DNA of 64,000 nt from Amia ocellicauda (GCF_036373705.1 NC_089866.1:25413001-25477000), one strand, 5' to 3'. Positions 1 to 12,845 are shown, numbered from the stretch's first letter. Notes: a model not told the origin generated them from the sequence alone. A program made the numbers and translations.

Positions 1-150
1 GTATAGGCTGTCTTATGATACAAGCACATTTACAGCTGATCTGGCAAAGAGAGATATGTAAAGATTGAAGTAAGATGCATCTCAAAAGTGTCTAGTACAG
101 ATCTGGTTATGTCTCCTGAGGGAAGAGCCACATGTGGAGTGCAGTCTTAC

Positions 151-1787
151 CTTTTATCAAGTAGGGGTCTAACATCTGTGCCTGCTCAAATTTAAGGATA
201 GAGTTCTTTGTGTCTCCGGCTCTGAAGTACAGGTCTGCCAGGCTCACCAGCAAATCAACATTGTCACGCAGCAATGACTTCTTTTCCAAGGAGCTTAGGA
301 GGAAAAAACTCAACTGGTCAGCAATACTGCATATAACTGTTAAACTGGACACACACTGTGTAGCAACACTCACACACAAGCATATTCCAGGCGTTCTTAT
401 GAAACACATTTCAGCACTTTGCTTTTAACTCCCTTTGAAGAGACGTGCAAGAATCGAATTTTAAAAGGAATCTTAGGACTTGCAGATTATGGAGTAAAGA
501 TGGGAAAAAAGACAATCGTGAGTAAGATGATTCAGCACTTCCAAATGCCAAATGCCTAAATAATTACTTTATTAAATGTAGATATTGTTCCTTAATAACT
601 GTATTAAATCCCACCAAAAGCCTTGAACATGAAGTTTGATGTTACAAATGACCTTAGACCAGAGATACACACATGACCCATTTATCATGATTGCGGCCCA
701 TGTATGACGTCCATTTCACTCGTGGGTTTGTATTTTAGAAGGAAACAAAATTGCAATAAAGGATACAGAAAATTAAAATACAATCCAAGATAGTACAGAA
801 AAATAAATGTAGACAGATACAAGATAATAGAAATAATTTATGAGCCAGGAACTACAGGACCAACGAGAAACGACACAATCGTAGCCTATGTATTGCAGCT
901 CAGAGTATTGCAAATAACGCTGAATACATATATTTATTATATACTGCCCATTAAGAAATAGTTAAATTTATATTTTGGATATGCAGTCCGTGATAAAAGC
1001 CAATTTGCGCACATTTGCCTTTAGATCATTGTTGCTCAGATGGACATCAGGAGTAATATTCAGGACTATATGGCTCTTAAGATAACATTGTGTTTTTGCA
1101 GCAACCACAGATGTTTTTAAATGCTTTACAATTTGAATTTTAAACTTTTTAAATTCATTTTCATAGGTGTATGGAGTAAGACTGACAAACAATTTGGGTA
1201 ACAGATCTCTGAGGCAGGAAAGAACTGCCTCTCTTAAAGATCTGATCGCCAAAATGTGAAATGTGACGTGACAAATACTACCTACAGACAAATGTAAGGG
1301 GGCCACAAACAAAATGAAAGCCAGCTGCCTCACCAGATAGTATTGATTGCTCTCAGGTTGTCCCCAGCATGTATGAAAGCATAGGCTTTGATCCACACTG
1401 ACAGCCAGTCCAGATTGGGGATGCTCTGAATCACATCCATGGTCATTGAAGCCACTTCTGCTCCTTTCACTGACAGAGACAGTAGGCCTGCAAAAATACC
1501 CAGACTGCTTACCAAGACATGACAAACAAAAACGGCATATACAAAATCTAATGGTGCAGGTGTCCAAGTAACGGGGAAAAACGTTTCTGTATAAATACAC
1601 AATAAATAACAGTAAGAAGAATGTACAACAGTGCATTCCCTTTCAGCTATAGCATGAATAAAGTGATCAACTTTTGTGTATTTTTTTTTATGTTTTTATT
1701 GCAAAAGAGTCATGTTTATCTGTAGTCTTTCTAAGGGTACCGCAAGTGCAGATTCCCCATAATGCAACTGATGTTGGTTCAGTATTC

Positions 1788-1846
<59 letters not shown>

Positions 1847-4041
1847 ACAATCATAGTGGAGTGTGTTCTTTCTACTTTCAAATACAGTTAGCTTTTCCAT
1901 ATTAATCCAATGCTTAAAGCTGATATGATTAAAATAAATAAATGTAAAGGGAAGGATTAACCCGAGGAAAACTAAATTAAAACCTTACCAATGATAGCAT
2001 CCAGGGCGAGAGGGCACTGTCTCAGAACCTCCTTATAGCTGGTCACTGCAGAACGCTCCTGCCCTGCTTTTCTATACAGGTTAGCCAACATCATATTGAT
2101 CTAAAAATATAGAGAAGCACACAAATCCCTGAGCTTTCCATATGCAAATAGTACACAAGGTGCTGCATATAAAATATATAGAATTACATTTAACATACAG
2201 GACAATGGCAAGGTTGCCCACCTTAGGAGTTCTCTGTCTGGAGGGAATCCCATCTAGCACAGCGATGGCATCTTTGTCCAATTTGAGAATGGTGTAACAC
2301 TCTGCGATCTTGTACTTCACTTCAATCTCAGAGGGAAGACTCTGGGAAAGCAGACAGGTTCAGGTGTTACATGCAGTTGGCAGTATAGGCTCGGTTTCAC
2401 AGGCCATAAAATAACATGTATACACAAGCTGAAACTATGGGTGCTCTTAAACACAGTTGAATTCCATTTCAAGGATTCATTATTGTTATTCCTCACAGGC
2501 AATATTAACCAGTAGGTAACTATGTGAAGAGAATCTTTTGGCACTGGGTATAGTAGGTACATACAGTATTGCATACAGCTGCCCTCAGCATTCTTCTCCC
2601 TTCTCTCTGTTCAGTCAGCATTCCAGGCCATTCTGCCTATAGAAAAACCCTCCTCTTTCTCTACACACATTCTTGTTTCTTTAACCCCTCATAGACACAG
2701 ACTATAATTAGACTGTTTTATATAGTGCCTGTCAAACAATATCTCAAAGCACTGTACAAGTTTAATGAACACAGGTACACAAGGAAAGACAAAATAATTG
2801 TTTTTACAGCAAAGGGAAATGTTGTTCTCCAAAGAGAAGCACAAAGCCAATCAATGTCATTTACCTAGAAAAATATTAAAGATTCCAGCTGATTGAGTTA
2901 AGTATTTCTATTTAAGTTCTAGGTAAGTATTTGGCCGTGCAAACTTTACACATCCCGTCTCAACCCATTCAAGTGGAATCTTAGTTTTCAATAGGAAGAA
3001 TCAGTGTTGTTTTTTTATTATTATTATTATTTGTATTATTAAACTAAATAAATTGCAGAACAACTCCATTTCAAATGAAGGGGTGTGAATAGTTCTGACC
3101 ATAACTCTAGGTCTTAGGACATTAAGCAGCAACCCCAGAGGTGAGCAGTGTACCTGTGCTTGCAGAGAAGACGCAGTGCTCCCGGTGGAAGGGCGCACTT
3201 TGGACGTCTTGCTCAACACCTTCTTCTGTTGCAGAGCCATGCTGTATTTGCACGCCGCATTACGGTACTCCTTGTCGTGGAACAGGGCATCCGCATGGTA
3301 CACCAGCAACTGGTACTTGTGCGCCGGCGAGAACAACTCACTGACGAGAGAGGGAGAGAAAAAAGGACCCTTTCTAATGTAACCAAGTAAAACAAATACG
3401 TGAACATTCTTTACGTTTCTTTACTCTAAAACATGATTGAAGACTTCACTTAACAACACAACAATAATAATGTATTCTTATTACTAGTATCATCATCATC
3501 ATCGGCAGCAGTAGTAGTATTATTAGTACTTTACAATGGGACTATTTTGAAGGGATTGACCATCATCACTGTCGGTTACATTACACCACTGTATGGGCGG
3601 ATCTAGTACATCGTTTCGGATACACTTATCTCATCTTTTATATTTGATTATATCAGACTTAATTATACTATCTAACACCGCGTAGTGGTAGTAATAGTAA
3701 TAGTATATAGCAGTTGTTAATAACAATTCCTTGGTGAATCGATTGTAAACAAATACTTAAAAGCAGGGCACGACATCGCGTCCAGTCGCAGAACACTTCA
3801 ACGATACATTCATCACACAAAGATTTTTGTTTATTTATTTAAATAAATAATTTTAACAAATGCAATAAATGTGACACAGGCGTCACATTACCAATTATCT
3901 GTACATAAAACGAGATATCTAACGCTATTTAGATACATACGGGTTGTTGTTGCTCATTGTCAGCAACAGGCTGCTCAATATCCTGACATTGGAGTGCAGC
4001 CCAGCCGCTGCCATCTCTCGGACATGGTCTATGACATTCAT
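151..4041 (-). CDS. anapc7: ANAPC7, anaphase-promoting complex subunit 7 (5' half)
   Basis: APC7 is a TPR scaffold subunit of the anaphase-promoting complex, the nuclear ubiquitin ligase that drives mitotic exit. Six exons are visible in transcription order: 3941-4041, 3154-3340, 2222-2341, 1989-2100, 1334-1487 and 151-293. All have GT/AG borders and together encode the first 272 residues (human APC7 is about 565); the rest lies beyond the left edge. Diagnostic stretches are MNVIDHVREMAAAGLHSNVR at the start, ELFSPAHKYQLLVYHADALF, GIPSRQRTPK, KAGQER, LLSLSVKGAEVASMTM, PNLDWLSVWIKAYAF and LADLYFRAGD...QAQMLDPYLIKG; the last two regions are TPR-like helices. The start ATG at 4041 is chosen because it matches the human N-terminus. 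The first codon of UBE2G1 lies 560 bp away in the opposite direction. Identification is by recognised family sequence and human gene order. Confidence 0.95.
294..1333 (-). other. ANAPC7 intron, no recognised feature
   Basis: Intron between the exons at 1334-1487 and 151-293, AT-rich. An open frame runs through part of it but continues directly from the exon in a different frame and shows no family I recognise, so it is not annotated as a gene. Confidence 0.7.
1790..1841. repeat. (TA)n microsatellite
   Basis: About 26 uninterrupted TA units followed by a short A run, in an ANAPC7 intron between the exons at 1989-2100 and 1334-1487. Confidence 0.98.
2342..3153 (-). other. ANAPC7 intron 2, possible old repeat
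   Basis: Intron between the exons at 3154-3340 and 2222-2341. The stretch around 2716-2770 (an 'AGTGCCTGTCAAACAATATCT' type sequence, here cited only by its beginning) resembles a dispersed fish repeat with an 'AAAGCACTGTACAA' core, but I cannot classify it. The remainder is AT-rich with (TTA)n near 3015. Confidence 0.4.
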
Positions 4042-4600
4042 GTTATGGCTTGTTTGTTTGTTTTTCTTCTGCGAATCTGCTACGACGGACAAAACAACAG
4101 GACACCTGTCAATATCTCCTAGTTATGATCACCTACTCCTTTTGCATCAAATATGGCGCTTCGGGTGACTTCAATGTGGGGTCCTTCGCAGTTTGGTCTT
4201 CGGCTGGCCACTTAAAAACTTCACATTTTCTTTTAAAAACAAATTAATTAAACGCCCCCCAAAAAAGATTTCACTGAAATGTGTAAAAGGCTATGGAAGC
4301 GTGTTTAAACTATAAATTTGTGCTACAGATGTAATGGTTTGCTTTTACCCCTTTGGTACGTCTTCAAAGAGGTCTAGTAGGTATATTAATTCAGGCTTTT
4401 TCCAGGTCTGCCTCGGTGACTCCGGACCAGCGCGCATGCGCTTTAGGGAGCTTAAAGCACTCCGGGAGCCCTAAATGTGTCAGACAGGCAGCGAAAGAAT
4501 CAGCAGGAAGGAGTCAGTAGATTTCATTTCTTTTTTTATTTATATATCAGTATTCTTTTACAGATAACCACATCATTTTTTTTTAACAAGTCCCCATACC
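4042..4600. promoter_or_regulatory. Divergent promoter region between ANAPC7 and UBE2G1
   Basis: The two start codons face away from each other with 559 bp between them. At 4432-4441 lies GCGCATGCGC, the perfect palindromic binding site of NRF1, a common activator of CpG-type housekeeping promoters. No TATA box stands out. A shared bidirectional promoter is inferred from spacing and the NRF1 motif; transcription start sites cannot be fixed from sequence alone. Confidence 0.6.
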
Positions 4601-7600
4601 ATGACTGAACAATCAGCGCTTCTGCTTCGAAAACAACTGGCAGGTAAAAAACAACAACCAAAAAAAACAACACGAAACAAATAACAACAACAACAAAAAT
4701 CTGAATATATAAATATAGCCTTAATCAAAAGTCTCTGCGGATCTCTTATTTGTTTACACGGCAATAGTTATTCTTTAACTCGGATACGAAAGTCTTATTT
4801 CCCCCTCGAGAGATCGCTTTTTGCTTACTTCGTCATTGTACAGATTGCGATTATTTTACATCGTCTATTGTTTTTTCAGATTTTTAAATAAAATGTTATT
4901 GGGTAAGCATCGCTAATGATAAAACCGTTTAGATTTGCACACCGTACGCTTATATAAATGTATGCTACAATCGAGGTGGATTAGTTAATATTATGAAAAG
5001 ACCGTTTATTTAGATTTGAAGGCGTTGTTTAAAAAATAATCAAAGACGGAACGCGTCGCAACGTGATTGAAATGTCTGTAAGGAAATCTACTAATTAGCC
5101 GAGCCTTCAATTTGATTACTGCACCGTGATACACAGGCCAGGTCAGAACCAGTTAGATTAATAGTATTATTACACCACTCGAAATGCATTTCTGCACCAC
5201 AAGTAAACCAAGCAGTCTTGCTAACAAGGACTGCGTAATAACTAATAAACCCACATGTAGTGGCTCAGGCTAAGGATGAGAACAGCTGACTTTTTTTGGG
5301 AGGGGAGCGCACATTGTTTTTGAATACTAATTTTAACATCACAGTTAAGCGTATTCTAATGTTTTCAGGGCCAGACCCTGGTTGTGAAAGCCGATCCTGT
5401 TGCGTTGCTCAACTTGTAATTCCCACAATTCCATGAGAATTGTCCCCATGTTGGCAAACTGAGATGAGCACGTCCGTTAAGTCAGGGAGATAACTCTTAC
5501 ATAATACCGTTTACCCCTGTGTCTGCTCCTTCAGGTTTATGCGATTTTTATGCAGATTTATTTTTTTCTTAAGAACATAAAGTTTACAAACGAGAGGAGG
5601 CCATTCGACCCATCATGCTCGTTTAGTGTCCATTAGTAACTAAGTGATCCAATGATCCTATGCAGTCTGTTTTCAAATGTTCCCAAATTTTCAGCTTCAA
5701 TCACAACGCTGGGGAGTTTGTTCAGATTGTGACAACTGTGTGACGAAGTGTCTCCTGTTTTCCATCTTGAATGCCTTGAAGCCCAATTTCCATCTGTGTC
5801 CCCGGGTGTGTGTGTCCCTGCTGCTCTGGAAAAGCTCCTCTGGTTTGAAGTAGTGGATGCCTTTCATGATTTTGAAGACTTGGATCAAGTCCCAATGTAG
5901 TCTCCTCTGTTCCAGGGTGAAAAGGTTCAGTTCCTCAGTCTCTCAGTAGGACATTCCCTTCAGACCTGAAATAAGTCTGGTTGCTCTCCTCTGAACTGCC
6001 TCTAGAGCAGTGATATCTTTCTTGAAGTGTGGAGCCCAGAACTGTCCACAGTATTTCAGATGAGCTCTAACTAGTGCATTGTACAGTCTGAACATTACTG
6101 CCCTTGTTCTCAATTCTATACCTTTGACAATATACCCTAAATTTTTATTTGCCTTTTTTATTGCTTCCCCACATTGTTTGGATGGAGAAAGTGTCTATAT
6201 GGACTCCTCACTTTCTCATGCTTTACTTCTAGTTCTATTCCTCCCATAGTGTAATTATAGTGGATATTTTTTATTACCTGCATGCAATACCTTGCAGTTA
6301 TCCACATTGAATTTAATCTGCCAGGTGTCGGCCATGTTGACCATTTCCAAGAATATGGTTTCCATTAAGATGCTCCTCTATTTTCTGTCTAATCATTTTT
6401 TTCCCCAACATTTTACAAGTGATGCAGTTGAGACTGATTGGTCTGTCATTTCCTGGCTCAGGTTTGTTCCCTTTCTTGTGGATAGGTATGACATTTGCCA
6501 TATTCCAGTCAGTTGGCACATCCCCTGTTCTAAGGGTCATTTGGAGTAGTTTAATTAGCGGCCTATAAATAATTTCCCTAATTTCTTCAGGTACTGTTGG
6601 AAATATACCATCTGGCCCAGGCGATTTGTTTGTTTTTAATTCTGCTGGTTCCTTTAGTACCTCTTCCTCATTTATCCTGATCTCTCTTAGGGTTTGATTG
6701 GACTGATAACTCCTTTATCACTCCTTCAATGTACTGTCACCACTCAGATTCAAAGGGCCCATAATTTAACAACTTAATGGACACATTATTTTGTTTAGTT
6801 TTGAATCCACCATTTTCATTCTTTTTTGTGCCCCCATTGGTTTTAGAAAAATGCCATCCATGTGATGAAATTATGGCCTCATTGAAGTGTGGAATAATTG
6901 ACTTAATTTCTTCACTGTGTGGAGAATGTAAACCTAGGCTTGGTCACACATTGTAATAATGTAGCCTAATTCATGTACACAGAAGATCATATATCTTTCT
7001 CTACCTTGTCTTTGAATAAGCAATAAGCCTCACCCTCCCCTGCTCGCTCAGTTTTGCAACCATATAAAAGTATCAGTTTTCAGTTGTCACAGTTCTGCAC
7101 TGTCTGGATGCTCCCATTTATGGCCGCATTGCAGATCCCACTGAAAAGCTACACGTACGTTATGACCTGTCCGACTAGTTTGCCTTTCCCCGGTGTCCTG
7201 TTTACTGCCCATGGGTTTGATCACATTCACTCGTGTCTTTTGTCTCCTATGGTTTCTCTGTACCTGAGGGAGTGGTGTTGGGTTACATTGGCTGTTTGAA
7301 TTGCAGAGCTCAACAAGAACCCAGTGGAAGGCTTTTCAGCTGGCTTGATAGACGACGATGACATCTACAAGTGGGAAGTTGTCATCATAGGGCCGCAGGA
7401 CACGCTATTGTAAGTGTCTTTTTCCCCACATTGAGTTTGCAAAGTACTGGAACTTTATTTCCCCCATGCTTCCATGCAAAAGCAAAGGATAGCAACAGCA
7501 ACAACAACAACAACAAATTGAAGAAAATGGCCAATTTGTAACAAGGACTGGATAGTTCTGAATTGATATGCTTGTGCTAAAGTAAAGATTTGTAAAGCGC

Positions 7601-9075
7601 TCTCATTTTGGCTTTATCTCCACTTTTTTATTTATTTTTTAACCCACAACAAAAAAGATACAGGGACATTTGATCAGTATTAATAGTAACATAGACTGCC
7701 TGCATATATGACCCTGTGTTTTTTGTTTTGTTTTTTTCTTTTGAAAATAAAATAGTGAAGGAGGATTTTTCAAGGCATACCTGACTTTTCCCTATGACTA
7801 CCCATTGCGGCCTCCGAAGATGAAGTTCATTACAGAGATCTGGCACCCCAACGGTAAGTTTATTGCACATTTAAAGAGAGAAAAGGCAGGGGAAGGGCAT
7901 GTGACAGTCAGCACACTACATGTTTTGAGTGGATCATCTTACTCACTGCTTCAAAGTGTCTGGTGTCAATTGCTTGACAGGGACTGAAATCACAGTACTT
8001 TGTGACTCTGAACTACAGCAGTTATAGAAGAAGGTTGCAGTAAGGATTTATAGTTGTCTATTGAATGAGTTGGATTGAATTTGACTGAGAGGGGCAGTAC
8101 TTGGAGGGGTACAAACTTGAGAAGGTTGAATTAGGGGAAGCTATAAGTGAATTACTATAGTCTATGGTAGGGGGTTGCTAACTGTACCTGGAGTGAGGGC
8201 TGTATGTAGCACTCCAGGGAACCTCATGGTATGGTGATCTCTGTGGTACCCAGTTGCAAAGAACGGTGATGTGTGCATCTCCATCCTGCATGAGCCCGGG
8301 GAGGACAAGTTTGGCTACGAGAAGCCAGAGGAGCGCTGGCTGCCCATTCACACAGTGGAGACCATCATGATCAGCGTCATCTCCATGCTGGCAGACCCCA
8401 ACAGTGACTCGCCAGCCAACGTGGATGCAGCTGTAAGTGTCACTGCTGTACCAAATTTATTTTTGGACTTGATAAATGTTTCAGTCTCTCTTATGAGGCA
8501 AAATATCTATACTTGTTTCTGACAAACTCACCTCTTCTTTTAAACTCTAACTATGTATTGTTAGAAATACTATGACAATAATTTGAGAATGTGAATTTTA
8601 ACTCCTTGACAGACTGCACAATCAGGCTAAAATGCCACAATACCGAAGTATCCCTTTAAGCAGAAGCCTAGTTGACATGCCTACTTGTATTTTTGAAACG
8701 GGAAGGTGCTTAATGCAAGAAATAAGTCGTCTTGTAAGTTGCTTCAAATAAATGGACATAAAAAATCTCCAGATCTTTGAGGCACTTTGTTGTTGTTGTT
8801 TTTTTTTAAATGCTTGCAACAAGGAATCAATTTATAAACTGCCAAAGATAGTTTGAGTATGAAAAATAACATTAAGTCTTTAAGTACATTCAGAACTTCA
8901 GATGTTTGATGTCATTGAATTTTTGAGGAATTAGGTCTGTTCACCATTTGAAGTCTGGCTGAGGTTGTTTTGTCCATGTCTGGTGCAGAAGGAATGGAGA
9001 GAGGACCCTAATGGTGAATTCAAGAGGAAGGTTGCACGGTGTGTACGGAAAAGCCAAGAGATGGCTTTTGACTAG
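4601..9075 (+). CDS. ube2g1: UBE2G1-type ubiquitin-conjugating enzyme E2 G1, complete
   Basis: An E2 that accepts ubiquitin from E1 on a cysteine and passes it to substrates, classically building K48 chains. Five coding exons: 4601-4643, 7307-7409, 7756-7853, 8254-8432, 8989-9075; total 510 nt, 169 residues (human UBE2G1 170). Start MTEQSALLLRKQLAELNKNP. The UBC fold is complete: PVEGFSAGLIDDDD, YPLRPPKMKFITEIWHPN (the HPN motif), catalytic Cys in GDVCISILHEPGED about residue 89, followed by the acidic loop EDKFGYEKPEERW that marks the G1/G2/R (Cdc34-like) class, then SVISMLADPN and C-terminal RKSQEMAFD. Changes from human are conservative (DTLFEGGFFKAYLTFPYDYP region). All splice sites are canonical and no stop interrupts it, so it looks functional. 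In human UBE2G1 lies on 17p13, not in this block, so this is probably a fish paralogue or a moved copy; orthology is not decided here. Confidence 0.95.
5565..6930 (-). mobile_element. CR1-like LINE, 5'-truncated and internally deleted
   Basis: Lies inside UBE2G1 intron 1 in antisense. On the minus strand, 6720 down to 6313 encodes the CR1-type reverse transcriptase entry region (NKSPGPDG, then GDVPTDWNMANVIPIHKKGN and the RPISL block ending at GNGQHG). It then jumps directly to the post-catalytic part (WQIKFNVD.CKVLH), so the segment that should carry the YADD active site is missing. Positions about 6110-5697 encode the C-terminal part (VQRRATRLISGLKG, DLIQVFKIMKGIHYF, RGHRWKL), with several stops and frame changes. 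The 3' end near 5570 reads TTTATGTTCTTAAG, as in CR1-type tails. The 5' limit is approximate. A dead copy. Confidence 0.8.
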
Positions 9076-12000
9076 ACTGCCCGTATTGCTACTGAGATCC
9101 AGGGTGAGTGGCTTTTGGATTATGCACAGACCAAGCACTTCTCCAATGTTTCCAGCACTTTACTGATGGGGGGTGGGGGGGGGGTTACAACTTGATTTTG
9201 CTGAGTTGATCTTGTTGATGAACATCCCCTTAACCAACAAACATAGATCATTTGGGGGGTTGGGGGGGAACTGTGAGTTTGCAGAGGAGGATGCTGCAGT
9301 GGTTTTTTATTTAAGAATTTGTATGAAACCTTTACACTTTAAGCTACATTTATTCAACAGTGTTCACAAACTAAACAAGAAATAATTCCATAATAGTGCA
9401 ACATTACTATGATCAATACCTAATCAAACTACACAAGATAGATCTAATGGTCAGAGGTCATTAAAATATTAATGTAATCAACATAGGAATGTTCTTGTGG
9501 TTGAAATCAGTTTCTTGTGAAATTATTAAAATTGTTCCTGTTGATTAACATTATTTGTCTTGTCAATCAAAACTCTGAAAAATCATAGCCTGTTATGTGT
9601 TTGTAACCTAAGGTAGAATGCTATCCTACAGATTTTTACTTGGTAGTTCCAGGATCTACAAACTGTTTTAAAATAATATTTTAGATTGGCGGATCTTCAT
9701 AGATATTAATTGGGACTTGTATTTTGGGTATATAACCTAAAAACAAAACCATTAACATTTTTAATTGTTTTCCCTTTATTGTATTTCAGGTTTGGAAAGT
9801 AGGTTAAATGTTACATAAATAGCATTGGGGGGTGATATTGTGGCATAGTGGTTAGTGCTGCTGCCTCACAGCTCCTGGGCTTGATCGTGGGTTTTCTCTG
9901 GGTGCTCAATTTGGTGTATCTGTGTCTGTGGCATCCCACCCAGGGTGAAATCTGCCTTGCGCCCAATGCCTGCTTGTTTAGACTGGCTCACCAGTGACAG
10001 TGTACTGGATGAAGCGGTTGGTTAAAATAGATGATAAATGACAGCTCTGAATCAGTGTCCCATACAAATGTCAAGGCTTTCATAATAAATCATGGTAGAG
10101 AGATGGATGTTTTAAATGATTGAATAGTTTATATAGGTATGAACAGTAAAATTGTTACTTAACATGATTTTGATTGACTTTTACCAAAAAACTTTGTCTT
10201 GCATACGTACTAAATGATAAAATATTTAATAAAGATGTATTTTTAAGCTTTTGTAATGTGTAAAATCCTAATAGAAATGTAATCATAAACGTAAATAAAG
10301 TAGCTTAATTTTGTCAAGAACATTTGTTTAGCTCCTATTGCTACTGATTTTTCCTCTGCAGTCTACTCTGGTTTTTCTTTTTTAAACTAAGAGTAGTCCT
10401 TGTCTTGTGACATCACCACAGTGTTCTTACCAATCTTAATGCTTGTTGGTCATGGGGATGTTCTTCCAGTGGTCCCTTGAACAAGTGGAAATGCAGCAAA
10501 AGTGTGTGTGTTCATTCCTAAATCACTGTATGGGCAGCAGATGTGGGTGGCAGACCTAATGATTTCGTAATATTATTAAAGCTCCCAGGCCAGCTGTTGA
10601 AATACTCACAGATGTGTATCTTTCTTCAAATCACTTGACATCTACTGTTATTTGCTGAAGAGGAAGATTTTTATAATCCCTGTATTTAAAGGTGTATACG
10701 TTATAAATTCTGTGAATGTGGAGTTTATTAATTGATCTGAATCTGGCTTTAGAAATGACTTGCCAGTCTCCTCTCTCGCAGTCTTGGAGATTACGATATT
10801 GTTTTGTGTGGTAAGGCGTAGTGGCCTACGGTCTTACTTTAACTGCAGGATAAAATCCATGACTAGCCTAAATTGTACCCCCACCCAATGAATCTATAGT
10901 AGTTAATTTTTGTCATTTTTGTTTTTAAACAGATCTAGGAAATAACTCTTCCCGAAGAAAATGTGCTCTTCAATAAAGGATATGTATTTTGCCCTCTTGC
11001 TTTGGAGGGGGGGGTGGGGAAGAGGGGGGACAAAAAAAAAAAAAGAGCCACGTGTGGTTGTTCTGAAGAAAGCTGAATGGAGAGAACCTACCAGCTGATG
11101 ATTTCCTGCCTGGAGTTGTACATTTAATTTATTTATTTTGAAGAGTGTTATAAACAATGTAAGATAAGTCACTATTGTAAATGAACTTGCTTTTTTATCT
11201 GCTGCTGAACGGTTTCTACTTTATACCAGGTTTCTTATGCAATTTCTTGGGTTTTGATTGTTTCTGGTGCTTGGACAAGCTGTGAACGAGGAGAATTAAA
11301 AAAAATCCCATTCTGTATCCCTCACCCTGCTATTTTTTTACTCCCACAATTTTGAAACCCCTATTGGAAAAATGTAACCCCTTTCGATGTGTTATCTACC
11401 CCAAAAAGGCTGTAACATTATCAGTTAATCACAGCTGCCTTAAATGTTTTGTTTTCTTAACAGAAAAAGCAATGGCCAGTGTGTGCTTCTGGTTTCAAGC
11501 TAGGCTCCTTTTGGCAAGTAGGCTGTGGTATCAAGCTAACCATGTACATGTTTCCAGCAGTGTCAAAACCATTTTTTGTTTACTCTTTTGGTGACTGGCA
11601 AACCAAACTTAAAAAGTCCTAACATGAACAAGGTACTGACACTAAGCTGGAAAGACATTTTTGAAGCTGTGAATTTGTTTTGCATACCATCCCACACCAC
11701 CGACTGAAGTTTACCTCAAGTCTTCTGACACTGTTATATTAGAGCACTTCTTAATCTTAAGGTTTATTTTGTGGTTTTATCTCCTAACTTAGCTTTCTTG
11801 GCAAATGCACCTTGGCCTAAGTGAAAAAGGGGCCATCTTTTTATTTACATTTATTTTTAGCATCACTTTAGTAGAAGCACACTTGCATTAGTCTCCATGT
11901 AAAATTGTAATTTCTATGATTTAGGTCACTCTTTAGGTCAGAGTCTTGTGGCATATCCAGTTACATTTTTGTCATCCTCTTTGTTCTGCTTATGGTTGAC

Positions 12001-12845
12001 ATGCTGACTAACACAGAGAAAATAGCATCTGAAAGGAAGTTGCATAAAAGGAAATGAGACAATGTAGGTGTTTTGGCTTACCAAAAAAGGTCTGGCTTGA
12101 ATCTATTTTTGCTGTAATAGTTCATATTGCACAGTAAATACCTAGTTCCCATTGTATTCTTCATAATGAGAACCATCTAAAATGCTTTTACAGGTTGCAA
12201 TATGTTATAGGAAGTCAGTAAAATTTGAACTAAAGCAGTGGGAACGGAGCACAAGCATACAATATGATTGAAAATATCAGGCCTGAATGGCTCCTTTTAA
12301 TGTGAATCTTAAAATTTGCACAGTTTACCAGGTTTTCTGTAAGTAAATACTGAAATGGTTTCTACTGAGTGTAGTATACAACAATGTGAAGTCTGCTTGT
12401 CATTGAACAACAAGCCATTGCATAGCAGGTTCTTTTAAAGCCATTCTTGCCATAGGGGGGATGTGGCATATGTTGGCACCGGCAAGATTTGCAGACCATT
12501 TTCCTTTGCACCATTTCCTTTTTGTCTTTTGCTTCCATGCTTGAATTTGAAGAGAAAAGCATTTCCTTCCCATTCTCCCAGACTGCCATAACTGACCGGT
12601 TTTCACTGTCTTCATCCAAAATAACTTGGCATGTCAAACTACATCTTAAAGCAATACAACTAGGTGGAGGGGGGAGAGCCAATTTTTAGGTTGTATTTTC
12701 TTTTTCAGATTTCCCCCTGCCAAGTGAGTTTGTCTGCTGGTTTCTCTGCTGTGTTTTTAGTTTGATCATCCTTGGCCATCCTCTCCTTTTGTTTTATGTA
12801 CATTTGTATTTAATCTGAGCCCAATAAAATGTGTAAAAACTCTCC
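9076..12845 (+). other. ube2g1: UBE2G1 3' untranslated region, possibly with a UTR intron
   Basis: A strong donor (CCAGG/GTGAGTG) occurs at 9103/9104, only 28 nt after the stop. A plausible acceptor with a T-rich tract ends at 10932, followed by an apparent long terminal exon. A clear AATAAA at 12823-12828 would end the transcript near 12845. If the donor is not used, the UTR would be about 3.7 kb. The splice is inferred from sites only. No other gene is visible in this interval. Confidence 0.5.
9826..10035 (+). mobile_element. Degraded tRNA-related fish SINE (V-SINE/DANA-like)
   Basis: The head reads GTGGCATAGTGGTTAGTGCT followed by GCTGCCTCACAGCTCC, the usual start of these fish SINEs. The tail contains CTGCCTTGCGCCCAATGCC and ends with AGCGGTTGGTTAAAATAGATG, as in the conserved 3' part. 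The copy is diverged and has lost internal sequence. It lies in the presumed UBE2G1 UTR intron. Confidence 0.65.

Noticed and set aside
968-1636. 222-codon minus-strand frame
   Set aside because: It crosses an ANAPC7 exon in a wrong frame and extends into both introns; no family resemblance outside the exon.
7628-7987. Short frames around 7628-7987
   Set aside because: They are UBE2G1 exon 3 read into its intron or its complement.
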